From contig DASWTM010000366.1 of NCBI GenBank assembly GCA_036402115.1, forward strand, positions 1-64,000: a stretch of DNA of 64,000 nt, written 5' to 3'. The translations under genes and the position numbers were made by a program. Shown piece by piece: positions 51,359-61,064 of the stretch. Below the pieces are notes generated by a model. It made no database searches, was not told the origin of the DNA, and was given only the letters and a program-made list of their open reading frames with translations. Position 1 is the stretch's first letter. Each line of letters starts with the position of its first letter. Source of the DNA: Chryseosolibacter sp036402115 (GTDB lineage: Bacteria > Bacteroidota > Bacteroidia > Cytophagales > Cyclobacteriaceae).

Positions 51359-53767
51359 ATGCGCCCCCTTCTCATCGGTCTTTCAACGTTTGTTGGTATT
51401 CTGATATTGACGCAGATCCTCGCCTATCAGAATTACCTTATTTCGAAAGACCATGCCGATGCGGAAGCCGAAAGGGCAGCGAACTTTGCCAAATACAAAC
51501 TAACAACTGCGCTGAGTCACGCCCTGTCCGCCACGAAAACGCTCGCCTATATTGTCAGGACATCCGGAGTGCCTCAAAACTTTGATTCCGTTGCCCAGGA
51601 AATCATGTCGTCCACCAACTACATTGATGCGATCGAGCTTACCTCCAAGGGCGTGATCACTCATGTGTACCCACTCCAGGGAAATGAAAGTGCCCTTGGG
51701 TATGATGTGCTTAGCGATAGGCTAAGGAAGATGGAGGCGTATAAAGCCATTGAAAAAAATGAATTGTTTTTTGCCGGCCCATTTACCTTGAAGCAAGGAT
51801 ACAGTGCAGTGGTGGGACGACTACCCATCTACGATCATCGGGAAAAATTTATTGGGTTCTCCGTTGTGCTCATCAAGACTGCAACCCTCCTTGATATCAT
51901 TGATGCGAACAAGCCAGATTCGAAGGTTGTTCTCGCGAAACAGAATCCCTCGACACAGAAGCTTGAGTTTTTTACGCCCGGTCCCCTGGCGCTTGACGAG
52001 TCAAAGACAATTGCAGTGACCGTCCCGAATGGGGAGTGGATATTGTATGTACGGCCTGATGATATGTCGGAAGGACTGTATCGATTCCTGCCAATCAGCG
52101 TCCTCGGTTTTTTGCTGGCCGTTATTACCGGTTTCCTTGCATGGTACATGGCAAAACAACCGATCAAAGTAAATCGTTTGTTCCGCTTTACCAGTGATGT
52201 CAATCATATGATGGTCAATGCAACGGACGAGCTATCCGTCTATGAAAGTATTTGCAGGATTGCCATTGGCCCCGGTCAGTTCAGGATGGCGTGGGTTGCA
52301 GTCATTGACGATGGGGCATCTACGGTTACAAGTGCAGCAAGCGCTGGTGATCAAATGAATTACCTTGACCGGATATTACCTATCGATTTGGTTGGATCAG
52401 GTAAAAACGGACCAATAGTACAAATGCTGAAGAGCAAGTCCATGGTCTACTGCAATGACATTAAAAATGAACCAATGATGCGCGCATGGGCTGATGAAGC
52501 TTTGCAGCGAGGATATCGTTCATCAGTGTTTCTACCAATTGTTCAATTCGGCAAGATCACCGGATCTTTTAACCTATACTCGGGTTCGCTGAATGCGTTT
52601 GATACAGCAGAGCTAAAAATGCTGGAAGAAGTGGGCAAGGATATATCGTATGCGCTCGAAAATCTTGCACGGAATAGAACACTCCAGTATACAACACGCC
52701 AGATGGAGCTCGAGAAAGAGAAAGCTGATTCCATCATCAATTCATTGCCGGGAATCTTTTACATGTATGATAGGACAGGAAGGTTCGTTCGGTGGAACAA
52801 AAATTTCGAATTGGTGTCCGGTTATACACGCGCAGAAATTGTCAGGATGACACCGCTCGATTTCTTCGCTGATGATGAAAAAGCACTATTGGAGAATCGA
52901 ATCGGTGAAGTTTTCAAAGTGGGATATGCTGACGTCACAGCCAGTTTCTACACAAAGGACAAGCGCAAGATACCGCACTATTTTAATGGTCGAAGAGTGG
53001 CGTTCGAAGGTGTCGAATATCTGATCGGTATGGGTATTGACATCAGTTTACGGGTTGAGGCAGAAGACGAAGTGCGTGAAAGCATCAGCGAAATCCAACG
53101 ACTCAATGATTACCTTCAGAATTCCCGGGAGGAGGAACGAACGAATATTTCCCGGGAAATCCACGATGTACTTGGCCAGCACCTGACTGCCATTAAGATG
53201 GACACGCTTTGGCTGTCCAAACATTTCTCTGAACGGCCGGAGGTTTCCGACCGCATACGTGACATGGCCACGCTGATTGATGAAACCATCGCAGTTGTGC
53301 GCAAGGTATCATCACAATTACGTCCTGCGATTCTTGATGATCTTGGGCTGGTGGCAGCGCTTGAGTGGCAAGCACTGGAATTTGAAAAACGCACTGGTAT
53401 CGCGACAAGTTTTATCAGCAGCGAGTCGCACCTGCCGATTTCACCAACACTGGCTACCAACATTTTCAGAATTTATCAGGAGTCGTTGACAAACGTAGCC
53501 CGTCATGCAAATGCAACGCGCGTGGATTCGAAGCTTGAAATCGAAAAGGATCAACTCTGTATCACCGTTGCCGACAACGGGCATGGAATGAATGCCAGTG
53601 AGAAAAAGACCTCTCGCAGCTTGGGGATGAAGGGCATGATGGAGCGGGCCAAATTATTCAAAGGAGAAATTTCATTCCTACAAAACAACCCAGCAGGGAC
53701 GGTTGTGAAACTTCATTTGCCGATTGATAGTCATTTTAAACCCTCATATGAACTTTCTGATCACTGA
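51359..53767 (+). CDS. CHASE-GAF-PAS-HisKA_3 membrane sensor kinase
   Basis: An 802-aa kinase. TM1 (about 5-24), extracytoplasmic CHASE domain (about 40-235: GVITHVYPLQGNESALGYD is typical), TM2 (about 240-262), GAF (about 280-435), PAS (about 458-570), HisKA_3 with His602 in SREIHDVLGQHL and HATPase_c (NVARHA, DNGHGMN). CHASE domains sense small extracellular molecules, e.g. cytokinin-like compounds or peptides. The gene overlaps its NarL-type partner by 20 bases. Confidence 0.93.
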   Translation: MRPLLIGLSTFVGILILTQILAYQNYLISKDHADAEAERAANFAKYKLTTALSHALSATKTLAYIVRTSGVPQNFDSVAQEIMSSTNYIDAIELTSKGVITHVYPLQGNESALGYDVLSDRLRKMEAYKAIEKNELFFAGPFTLKQGYSAVVGRLPIYDHREKFIGFSVVLIKTATLLDIIDANKPDSKVVLAKQNPSTQKLEFFTPGPLALDESKTIAVTVPNGEWILYVRPDDMSEGLYRFLPISVLGFLLAVITGFLAWYMAKQPIKVNRLFRFTSDVNHMMVNATDELSVYESICRIAIGPGQFRMAWVAVIDDGASTVTSAASAGDQMNYLDRILPIDLVGSGKNGPIVQMLKSKSMVYCNDIKNEPMMRAWADEALQRGYRSSVFLPIVQFGKITGSFNLYSGSLNAFDTAELKMLEEVGKDISYALENLARNRTLQYTTRQMELEKEKADSIINSLPGIFYMYDRTGRFVRWNKNFELVSGYTRAEIVRMTPLDFFADDEKALLENRIGEVFKVGYADVTASFYTKDKRKIPHYFNGRRVAFEGVEYLIGMGIDISLRVEAEDEVRESISEIQRLNDYLQNSREEERTNISREIHDVLGQHLTAIKMDTLWLSKHFSERPEVSDRIRDMATLIDETIAVVRKVSSQLRPAILDDLGLVAALEWQALEFEKRTGIATSFISSESHLPISPTLATNIFRIYQESLTNVARHANATRVDSKLEIEKDQLCITVADNGHGMNASEKKTSRSLGMKGMMERAKLFKGEISFLQNNPAGTVVKLHLPIDSHFKPSYELSDH

Positions 53768-54374
53768 CGATCATGCCATCGTAAGGAGGGGGCTGATCGG
53801 AATTTTAAAAGATGTATATCCAAAAGCGAGGTTCTTCGAGGCCGGAAATGGTCGGGAGGCCCTGGCCATGCTTTCGAGACAACCAATGGATATTATGCTT
53901 ATTGATATTTCCATGCCGGGCAGAAATGGCCTCGAAACGGTGAAACAACTCCGTGCGCAGGGTGTTGCTTGTCCGATTCTTGTGCTTAGTATGCACAGCG
54001 AAAATCAATATGCATTACGAGCGCTCAAAGCAGGTGCCTCGGGTTTTTTAAACAAGGAGATCGCCACGGCAGAACTGGTAAATGCTGTACAGAAAGTGTT
54101 AGGAGGCAAAATTTATGTCACATCCTCTGTTGCTGAGAAATTAGCGGAGCGACTCACAAAAAAGTCAGGCAATGATCCTATCGAAAATCTTTCCGACAGA
54201 GAAATGGAAGTGCTGATGTTGCTGGCGTCTGGAAAATCAATTTCGGAAATCGCGGACGAACTTTCTCTAAGTAGTACCACCGTCAGCACGTATCGTGCCC
54301 GTATCCTAGACAAACTTCAGCTTGCCAACAACGCTGAAATAACCAAATACGCCCTGGAAAACGGCATCGTCTAA
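53748..54374 (+). CDS. NarL/FixJ-type response regulator
   Basis: A 208-aa regulator from the ATG at 53748, with receiver (ITDDHAIVRRG; phospho-acceptor in IDISMPGRNG; Lys in LNKEI) and LuxR-type helix-turn-helix (LSDREMEVLMLLASGKSI, SSTTVSTYRARILDKL). Cognate partner of the CHASE-GAF-PAS kinase it overlaps. Targets unknown. Confidence 0.95.
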   Translation: MNFLITDDHAIVRRGLIGILKDVYPKARFFEAGNGREALAMLSRQPMDIMLIDISMPGRNGLETVKQLRAQGVACPILVLSMHSENQYALRALKAGASGFLNKEIATAELVNAVQKVLGGKIYVTSSVAEKLAERLTKKSGNDPIENLSDREMEVLMLLASGKSISEIADELSLSSTTVSTYRARILDKLQLANNAEITKYALENGIV

Positions 54375-54472
54375 ATGCTCGTGTAGTAGATCAACTACAG
54401 AAACAATCATGCTTCGCTCTATTCTTTCCGCGCGATACGCGAGCAACCTTTGGATCAACAAAGCAAAGGTTT

Positions 54473-54880
54473 ATGCAGCATGGAAGGAATCGGCTTCGGA
54501 TACTAATTATTGACGACTTTTCGGCAATTATCGATCGCATATCGAGGTTGCTGAACCCATCGCCATGGCTGGAAATTGCCAATCTTAAGACAACAAGGGA
54601 CCTGGAGGAATCAGTGTCGGTGTTGCAGCCACATGTCGTCATTATGGATCTGCACGTTGGCAATGGCGCAACCATCCTGGAAGGCGTTGAAGCCATTTCG
54701 CGCATCAAGCAATCCCTGCCGAATGTCAAGGTTATTGTCTTTACAAATTTTGCCGACAACCGTTACCGCGAATTAAGTTTTTCTAACGGTGCCGACTACT
54801 TTCTCGATAAGGCGTTCGACAGCGACCGCTTACCGGAGATCATACTACGAATTCACAACAACATACATAAACACAAATGA
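54473..54880 (+). CDS. Single-domain response regulator
   Basis: A 135-aa receiver: IIDDFS acidic pair, phospho-acceptor in IMDLHVGNG, Thr in VFTNF, and Lys in LDKAF. It resembles PilH-like receivers of Cytophagales. The stop overlaps the next start as ATGA, so the two receivers are made together. They lie 98 bases after the NarL gene and could receive phosphate from the CHASE kinase, though HisKA_3 kinases usually use NarL regulators. Confidence 0.87.
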   Translation: MQHGRNRLRILIIDDFSAIIDRISRLLNPSPWLEIANLKTTRDLEESVSVLQPHVVIMDLHVGNGATILEGVEAISRIKQSLPNVKVIVFTNFADNRYRELSFSNGADYFLDKAFDSDRLPEIILRIHNNIHKHK

Positions 54881-55320
54881 TTACCATTAAACAGAACCCC
54901 ACCTGTTTTCTTATTGATGATGATATTGATGATAGGGACTTCCTGCTTGATGCACTGGCTAAGTTAGATTCTAAGTTCACTTTTCTTTGGGCAAAGGATG
55001 GCGCGGAAGGAGTGAGGATGCTGTCATCCGGGGAGATCATCCCGCAACTGATCCTTCTTGACCTCAATATGCCAAAGATGGCAGGGCCTGAGTGTCTCGT
55101 TCGCCTACGTAAATTACCGCACTTGCTTGCCACACCCATTTACATTTATACCACGGCTCAATGTTCAGAACTGCTCATATCAAATATGATTTCTGCAGGT
55201 GCGCGAAGTGTGTTTATGAAACCCATCCGGATGAATGACCTCGTGCGAATGATGAAAAATCTTATCGATCAGATCACCCATGACAAAACGAGGAAGCTGG
55301 CGTCAAAAAAAGTAAAATGA
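54877..55320 (+). CDS. Single-domain response regulator, Rcp1-like
   Basis: A 147-aa receiver: LIDDDIDDRDF, phospho-acceptor in LLDLNMPKMAGPE, Thr in IYTTAQ, and Lys in FMKPI. The IDDR and LNMPKM pattern belongs to the Rcp1-like group. Coupled to the upstream receiver. A hairpin terminator begins directly after the stop codon. Confidence 0.9.
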   Translation: MITIKQNPTCFLIDDDIDDRDFLLDALAKLDSKFTFLWAKDGAEGVRMLSSGEIIPQLILLDLNMPKMAGPECLVRLRKLPHLLATPIYIYTTAQCSELLISNMISAGARSVFMKPIRMNDLVRMMKNLIDQITHDKTRKLASKKVK

Positions 55321-55347
55321 AAAAACCACAGGTGCGCTGTGGTTTTT
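55321..55347. terminator. Bidirectional terminator between receiver and globin genes
   Basis: AAAAACCACAG (55321-55331), loop GTGCG, CTGTGGTTTTT (55337-55347): a perfect 11-bp stem with A- and T-runs, right after the receiver stop and 18 bases before the globin stop on the other strand. It can terminate both. Confidence 0.92.
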
Positions 55348-55365
55348 GTCGGGAGTAAAGAGAAT

Positions 55366-55794
55366 TTAAGCTGCAGGGCGGCTCACGGAATTTTCCTGGT
55401 TCGAAACCATCGCTGATGAAAGAATTTTATACACTTCAATCCACGCAGCTTCCGTTTTTGAATTCCAGCGCTCACCGAGGCCAATCTTTAAGGTATAGAT
55501 CAGGCATTCGCCTACTACAGCATAATGCTCTTTCTTCGCGCCATATTTGTCGTGACGTTTGGCGAGTGACTTGATCTCCTCAACAATGGTTTCAAGCTTG
55601 TCGAGCTTGGCTACGACATACGTCACCATACTCATGAGTTTTCGTGATTGTTCTTTGATGTCACCTTTAAATAAATGCCTTACACCAGGGGCGACTTCGA
55701 ACAGACGTGAGTAAAACAGTTGGCCGGCTTCGTCTGATTTTACAATAACAAAGCTCCAGCTTTCTTTAACGAGTTGAATTTGTTGAGCGTTCAT
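55366..55794 (-). CDS. Single-domain globin (bacterial haemoglobin-like)
   Basis: A 142-aa globin from the ATG at 55794 (MNAQQIQLVKESWSFV). Helices A-H can be followed: FYSRLFEVAPGVRHLF (B-C), MSMVTYVVAKLDKLETIV (E), SLAKRHDKYGAKKEHYAVVGECLIYTL (F-G with the proximal His in AKRHDKYG) and AAWIEVYKILSSAM (H). These bind haem and act in oxygen sensing or nitric-oxide detoxification. A longer frame to 55854 starts outside the globin pattern. Divergent from a second globin. Confidence 0.9.
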   Translation of the reverse strand: MNAQQIQLVKESWSFVIVKSDEAGQLFYSRLFEVAPGVRHLFKGDIKEQSRKLMSMVTYVVAKLDKLETIVEEIKSLAKRHDKYGAKKEHYAVVGECLIYTLKIGLGERWNSKTEAAWIEVYKILSSAMVSNQENSVSRPAA

Positions 55795-56035
55795 TTTTTG
55801 AGTGTTTGGTTTTGTGTAACGCGAACCTACTACGCGTGTTTCAACCGCACACATGGAGATTAGTTTCCTGCGCTTTCATTGAGTGATTGACCGAACGCAT
55901 TAGCATTTGGCTCACGCGTCCTTTGCGGAAATACAAGCATCAACGAAGCTGTTTACCAATTACTCAACAAATCGGTCATTTGCTCAAATCTTTTGGTTTT
56001 GTTGGCCGGATTACCTTTCTTTTACCACTTGTACT

Positions 56036-56554
56036 ATGAACCAGGAAAATATTCGGCCGTTGACGGAATCAGAAGTCGCGCTGTTAAAAAAGACCTTTCG
56101 GGGGATGGACGGCAACCGTTTGGCTATGCGCTTCTACACGAGCTTGTTTACACGTTATCCACACCTGCGTTCATTATTCCCCACAGATCTGACGGAACTT
56201 GCCAACAAGATTGTCAGCGTATTTGAGCTTGTCGTTTTTAGTTTCCAGCAACATCCGGACGGAACGTATCATCTTCAGAAAGAAGTATTGCTGCCATTGA
56301 GATCGCTGGGGTCGTTGCATGAGGAGCGAGGCGTATCGGACGCTCACTATCCACTGGTAAATGAAATCTTATTGGAAAGCATCCGTCTTGAATCGCCAGG
56401 TTTCTCCCTTGCGGCAGAGCGTGCATGGAAGCTGGCGCTTAATCATCTGACGTTCGCAATGATTGACAAGCGTGCAGGAGATACCCGACCTGATCACATG
56501 ACAATAGCAGAATCATATCAACATATTCGATCCCTGCTCTTTAGGGTCGAATAA
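56036..56554 (+). CDS. Second, diverged globin
   Basis: A 172-aa globin. TESEVALLKKTFRGMDG starts helix A; RFYTSLFTRYPHLRSLFPTDL matches the B-C part; GSLHEERGVSDAHYPLVNEI holds the probable proximal His (LHEERGV), and ERAWKLALNHLTFAMID is the last helix. It has a Gln-, His- and Asp-rich insert (FQQHPDGTYHLQ) between E and F, and a tail with DTRPDHMT. The ATG at 56036 was chosen. Divergent partner of the first globin, with about 240 bases between them. Confidence 0.8.
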   Translation: MNQENIRPLTESEVALLKKTFRGMDGNRLAMRFYTSLFTRYPHLRSLFPTDLTELANKIVSVFELVVFSFQQHPDGTYHLQKEVLLPLRSLGSLHEERGVSDAHYPLVNEILLESIRLESPGFSLAAERAWKLALNHLTFAMIDKRAGDTRPDHMTIAESYQHIRSLLFRVE

Positions 56555-56593
56555 TCGACTACAACGGGGCGGTGTGATGTTGACATTGACATC

Positions 56594-57340
56594 TTACAGC
56601 CGCGAGAACATTTCGAAAAATTCATCTTTCTTCTTTCGCGAAACAGACAGGTGCTGGCCGTTGCTCATCACAACAGATCCGCTGTCTCCGCGGGTGAATT
56701 TCGCAACATGCTTCATGTTCACCAGATAGGACGCGTGAATCCGGAAGAAGTCATCTTGCGCAAGAATCTCCTCGACATCCTTTAAGGTTTTTGAGATGAC
56801 AACCTTCTCGCCCGATTTCAGGAAGAACGTTGTGTAGTTGCTGTCACTTTCACAGTAGATGATGTCATTGGCTTCGACAAACATCAGGTGATCAGAAGCA
56901 GTGAGTGCAACCCTTCGAACTTTGGGTTTATTGGGCTTGAAGTAGTTGAGAAGCATTTCCATTTGCACGGCAGACGGATTGCTTCTCCGGGTGATTACTT
57001 TTTCGATCGCGGCTTTGAGTTCCTGGGGTTGTACGGGCTTAACAAGGTAGTCGATTGCTCCAGCCTTTATGGCGCGCAACGCGAATTTCTCATGGGACGT
57101 AATGAAGATAACCTCAAAGTCGCGGGTTGTGAGGCGGGAGAGAACTTCAAAACCATCAGTCTCTCGCATCTGCACATCAAGAAATATCACATCTGGTTTT
57201 AACTTGCCGATTTGTTCAGCAGCCTCATTCGCATCAGTAAACTCCGCCATGATTTCGACCTCAGGTGAAGTTTTGCGTAAGAGCATGCTCAGCACGAGCA
57301 TATCGTCTTTGTGATCATCAACAAGGATGGCCTTCAGCAT
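56594..57340 (-). CDS. LytTR response regulator
   Basis: A 248-aa regulator: receiver (LVDDHKDD; phospho-acceptor in FLDVQMRETDG; KPVQ) and LytTR domain (IIYCESDSNYTTFFL, RIHASYLVNMKHVAKFTRGDSG). No LytS-type partner is adjacent; the receiver may be charged by a distant kinase. Its position beside two globins makes them possible targets. A long gap follows its start. Confidence 0.92.
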   Translation of the reverse strand: MLKAILVDDHKDDMLVLSMLLRKTSPEVEIMAEFTDANEAAEQIGKLKPDVIFLDVQMRETDGFEVLSRLTTRDFEVIFITSHEKFALRAIKAGAIDYLVKPVQPQELKAAIEKVITRRSNPSAVQMEMLLNYFKPNKPKVRRVALTASDHLMFVEANDIIYCESDSNYTTFFLKSGEKVVISKTLKDVEEILAQDDFFRIHASYLVNMKHVAKFTRGDSGSVVMSNGQHLSVSRKKKDEFFEMFSRL

Positions 57341-57738
57341 AGTGGGATTTCTGAATGACTAAAATACTAATCGTTTGGGAATTAAGAATATCGGTAGGAA
57401 AATATTCCATGATGGTGAAAGGAAAATTGAATTGTTTAGTGGGCTATAGCATGCACTGGTTTTAACCATTCGATATTAAAGCTATATTCTCGCGGACAAC
57501 AGAACGGTACGGCTGAACGCATTTAATCCAGTTATTCCAAACGGCTTTCCATGGGAAACCACCCCGAGAGGTTCTTGCTTTCCTGCTCCGTGAAAGGTGC
57601 AATCCATTAGCACTATGGAAGAGCCGATTGCTGCCATGGTTGAAGCTTTATAAGAGCCAAAGCAGGTGCCATGATGCGAATGTGAAAACGATTTGACTGA
57701 TAAGTTGCATCAGCGTAAGAAGTAGTTATTCGTATGCT
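57341..57738. other. 398-base intergenic region
   Basis: Upstream region of the LytTR gene and downstream region of the methyltransferase gene. I found no convincing ORF, hairpin terminator or promoter; a minus-strand TATTTTAG near 57384 is a weak -7 candidate. The size is large for two minus-strand neighbours. Confidence 0.35.
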
Positions 57739-58362
57739 TTAGGCGGCTTTTTTAAAACTGCAGAACAGGAAATTTTGTGTTGTATTGAAGGGCGTAATGT
57801 GGTCTTCGTGAATGCACTTCAACTTCCGGAAGTAGTACGTAAGTGCGGCCTCTAGATCTGACTCTGAGTATTGTTTAATGTCTAGCCCGCTGCATTTTTT
57901 TGGGCCGTTTTCAGAGAAGGTTCCGATCGCCATAAAGCCGTTGGAAGTGATCGATCTTTCTGCCAGGAGAACATATTTCTCAATTTGCGCTTTTGTGGTG
58001 AGGAAATGAAACGTTGCGCGGTCGTGCCAAACATCAAATTTCTGCAGTGGTACGTATTCGGTAATATCCGATACAACCCAATTCACTCCGGACGCCTTTT
58101 CACCAAGTCGCGCCTTCGCCTTGTTCAATGCCTGTTCAGAGATATCCAAGACAGTTATGTTCGTGAATCCTTCGGCCAAAAGGAAGTCCACAAACTTGCT
58201 CTCCCCACCCCCGACATCAATGATGGCGGCATCTTTCCTGAGATTAAAACTGTGAAGGAACTGGAGTGATGTAGCAGGTATTTCCTGTGTCCAGCTTACT
58301 TCATCGCTTGATTTACTTGCGTAGATGTTGTTCCAGTGGTTTTTGAAGTCGTTGTTGGTCAT
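57739..58362 (-). CDS. SAM-dependent methyltransferase, class I
   Basis: The 207-aa protein has the class I fold: VGGGESKFVDFLLAEG (motif I), VLDISEQAL (motif II, Asp), VVSDITEYVP and DVWHDRATFHFLTTKAQIEKYV (motifs near the substrate). The start WNNIYASKSSDEVSWTQ is typical of the group acting on small thiols or unknown acceptors. Acceptor unknown. A single gene on the minus strand. Confidence 0.9.
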   Translation of the reverse strand: MTNNDFKNHWNNIYASKSSDEVSWTQEIPATSLQFLHSFNLRKDAAIIDVGGGESKFVDFLLAEGFTNITVLDISEQALNKAKARLGEKASGVNWVVSDITEYVPLQKFDVWHDRATFHFLTTKAQIEKYVLLAERSITSNGFMAIGTFSENGPKKCSGLDIKQYSESDLEAALTYYFRKLKCIHEDHITPFNTTQNFLFCSFKKAA

Positions 58363-58588
58363 TATCTGACAATTACAAAGTCTAAAGATACAATTTTTTA
58401 CACCGGGAAAGTTATATCGCTGTACCGATGCAACGGATGGGCTAGTGCTACACGATATCCTTCCTGATCTTGATTAGCCGAACGCGTCCTTTTCTTTCGG
58501 ATGTAATAAAACATAACGGGAATCCGAATTTCGTTTGGATAAACTGGCCAAACTTGCCGCGTCAAAAATTACACGAAAAAATCAACCA

Positions 58589-59890
58589 ATGAATAGACGT
58601 TTATCCCCGATTTTCACGCTAGTGGTAGTATTATCACTTCTGTTTTCTTGCTCCAAAGATGATCCGCGGCCAACCACCGGAAAACTCCGTGGTCAGGTGG
58701 GGGATGCATTGACAGCGAGTGCATTGAAGGATGTAAAGGTTATCGTGTTCAATGCAGACGATAATGCCCCCACAGAACACTCACTCATAACTGACACAAA
58801 TGGTAATTTTGAGATTAATCTTCCTCCGGGAAATTATTTTCTAAAATTCTATAAGCAAGGTTATCAGGCAGTTCCGTCACCCGGGATGGATGCAGTACCC
58901 TTCAGCATTGAAGTGGGAGGCACGAATGACCAGTCGACACAGATGTTACCATCGGAAAACATGAATACCGGTTTCATCTCGGGCGTTGTTGGAACGCCAG
59001 CCGGAGTTGGCGGTGCACTTGTGGTAGCCGAAGATCTTGCGAACAACCGCGCCTTCTCTTCGGTATCGAGTCATGATGGTCGTTACACAATCTATAATGT
59101 ACCCGTAGGCTCATATAAAGTAAAGGCATATCTCAAAGGGTACTCATCGAACGGAGTGGATGCGTCCGCTACGCTGAATGGGGAAACCACAAATGTAACG
59201 ATTGCACTCAGCGCTTCAGCTAGTGGTCAATTATCTGGAACGATCAGAAATCTGGCAACGGGAAATAAAGACGTAGACATTTCACTTGTACATCCGCTAA
59301 CGAGAGAAACGATTCCGGGCCTTTCTACTCAATCGTCTAATCTTGCTTACACGATTGCAAACATACCTGACGGTAGTTACATCGCTCGTGCTACCTTTAA
59401 AAACGATGAGCGAGTAATGGATCCAGATCGGATTGCAAAATTCGGAGAGCCAGTTGTTACGTTCAACGGTAACAATTGGCTGCAGCTGACGTTTGACATT
59501 ACTGGGTCGATCACCATCGGGTCTCCTACAAACGAAGCCACAACGACTAAGCCAATAGACGCTAGCTCCACAACGCCAACGTTTAGCTGGACAGCATATT
59601 CAAGCACGAGTGACTATGTAATCGAAGTAACAGATGCTTCAACAGGTGCCGTTGTGTGGGGTGGATTCGACAGGTCTGGTTCACTTCCTGTTAAGAACAT
59701 CGTTATACCATCTTCGCAAAGAAGCATTCAGTTTAACGCTGATGGAAGTGCTGCCATCACATCGCTCATCCCCGGTAGGGTATATCGCTGGAGAGTATTC
59801 GCCAGCAAGAATGATCAGGGTTCAGCAACTGGCTGGGTGCTCATTTCTGCCAGTGAGGATCAGCGCGGGTTATTTAAGGTTGCGGAATAA
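58589..59890 (+). CDS. Lipoprotein with carboxypeptidase-regulatory-like domains
   Basis: From the ATG at 58589, a 433-aa surface lipoprotein with lipobox LFSC (Cys21). Three or four beta-sandwich domains of the CarboxypepD_reg/CNA type follow: KLRGQVGDALTASALKDVKV (about 30-115), SGVVGTPAGVGGALVVAED (about 125-210), SGQLSGTIRNLATGNKDV (about 212-300), and a C-terminal fibronectin-type domain (TPTFSWTAYSSTSDYVIEV). Likely a stalk or adhesin on the cell surface. An upstream frame to 58535 (18 residues) is less likely. A terminator is downstream. Confidence 0.85.
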   Translation: MNRRLSPIFTLVVVLSLLFSCSKDDPRPTTGKLRGQVGDALTASALKDVKVIVFNADDNAPTEHSLITDTNGNFEINLPPGNYFLKFYKQGYQAVPSPGMDAVPFSIEVGGTNDQSTQMLPSENMNTGFISGVVGTPAGVGGALVVAEDLANNRAFSSVSSHDGRYTIYNVPVGSYKVKAYLKGYSSNGVDASATLNGETTNVTIALSASASGQLSGTIRNLATGNKDVDISLVHPLTRETIPGLSTQSSNLAYTIANIPDGSYIARATFKNDERVMDPDRIAKFGEPVVTFNGNNWLQLTFDITGSITIGSPTNEATTTKPIDASSTTPTFSWTAYSSTSDYVIEVTDASTGAVVWGGFDRSGSLPVKNIVIPSSQRSIQFNADGSAAITSLIPGRVYRWRVFASKNDQGSATGWVLISASEDQRGLFKVAE

Positions 59891-59950
59891 ATTCATGGAA
59901 GGCATCGGAAAAATTTAATGGAAGGAAGAGCCTTCCTTTACTCCGGGAGC

Positions 59951-59988
59951 AAAGCAGTGTTGTCAATGAGCAGCACTGCTTTTCTTTT
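59951..59988 (+). terminator. Terminator after the surface lipoprotein gene
   Basis: AAAGCAGTG (59951-59959) pairs with CACTGCTTT (59974-59982), 14-base loop, followed by TTCTTTT. About 60 bases after the stop codon. Confidence 0.7.
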
Positions 59989-60071
59989 GGGCATCATCTT
60001 TTACCTGATGTTTGCAGGTTTTGAACTTAACATCGATCGCTTAGTTTTGCGGCAGTATTTTTTAAACGTGT

Positions 60072-60929
60072 ATGGCCTCCGGTATTTTATCCCTTTTTGA
60101 TGACGTAGCTGCCTTAATGGACGATGTGGCCGTGGCGAGCAAAATCGCAACGCGAAAGACAGCAGGTATTTTAGGAGATGATCTTGCCGTGAATGCTGAA
60201 AAGGCGACTGGCTTCCTGGCAACACGGGAGCTGCCGGTGATCTGGGCCATTACTAAGGGATCCTTTCTGAATAAACTGATCATCGTTCCGATTGCTTTAG
60301 TACTGACGGCTTTTGCTCCCGTTGTTATTAAAATTATTCTCGTAGCCGGAGGGTTGTTTCTTGCCTATGAGGGTGCTGAAAAGGTTGTTGAATTCTTTTT
60401 TCACCGTAAGAAGAAAGGTCAAGAGGTCATTGAGGAACGAAAAGACGACCGCGATACGGAGAAATTGAAGATTAGATCGGCTATCACCACAGACTTCATC
60501 CTGTCCGTTGAAATTGTCATCATTGCGCTTGGGACAGTTCTGGAAAAGGAACTGATTATTCAGATTCTTACTGTCTCGGCCGTTTCACTTCTTGCAACGG
60601 TAGGTGTATATGGCCTTGTCGCGCTTATCGTGCGAATGGACGATATCGGCTTTAAGATGATCAAGCGCTCCGGTGGGATGGGCCTCCGCTATAAATTCGG
60701 TCACTTGCTGGTGAAAGCGTTACCACGGATTATCAAAGCCCTGGAAGTTGTGGGCACCCTTGCGTTGTTACTTGTTGCCGGTGGAATCTTCGTTCACAAC
60801 TGGGAGTACCTGCACCATATGTTGCCAGCCGTTCCAGGAATTGTTAAAGAATTTTTAGCCGGATTGCTTGCCGGCTTAGTGGTGGTTGGCATCCTGCACC
60901 TTATCAAGAAAATCAGAAAGTCCGGCTAG
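60072..60929 (+). CDS. yedI: DUF808/YedI-family membrane protein
   Basis: The 285-aa protein matches the DUF808 (YedI) family: N-terminal soluble MASGILSLFDDVAALMDDVA and KTAGILGDDLAVNAEKA, then about six to seven spans (FLNKLIIVPIALVLTAFAP, AFLYEGAEK-like LAYEGAEKVVEF, TDFILSVEIVIIALGTV, LATVGVYGLVALIV, VEVVGTLALLLVAGG). DUF808 proteins are common, uncharacterised inner-membrane proteins. Alone on its strand; no partner suggested. Confidence 0.93.
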   Translation: MASGILSLFDDVAALMDDVAVASKIATRKTAGILGDDLAVNAEKATGFLATRELPVIWAITKGSFLNKLIIVPIALVLTAFAPVVIKIILVAGGLFLAYEGAEKVVEFFFHRKKKGQEVIEERKDDRDTEKLKIRSAITTDFILSVEIVIIALGTVLEKELIIQILTVSAVSLLATVGVYGLVALIVRMDDIGFKMIKRSGGMGLRYKFGHLLVKALPRIIKALEVVGTLALLLVAGGIFVHNWEYLHHMLPAVPGIVKEFLAGLLAGLVVVGILHLIKKIRKSG

Positions 60930-61064
60930 ATGAAACACCTGAATTGTATTGGTGCGATGCTCCCTTGACCATACAAGACGATTTTTTACGCATCCATCGA
61001 GGAATTATCACCTTGCTGAGGGAAATGCGTGCGGGTGTGGTAACTTCCGCATCACAATAACACT

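Noticed and set aside
59918..60100. 60-codon ORF between the lipoprotein gene and yedI
   Set aside because: Contains the terminator hairpin; not a gene.
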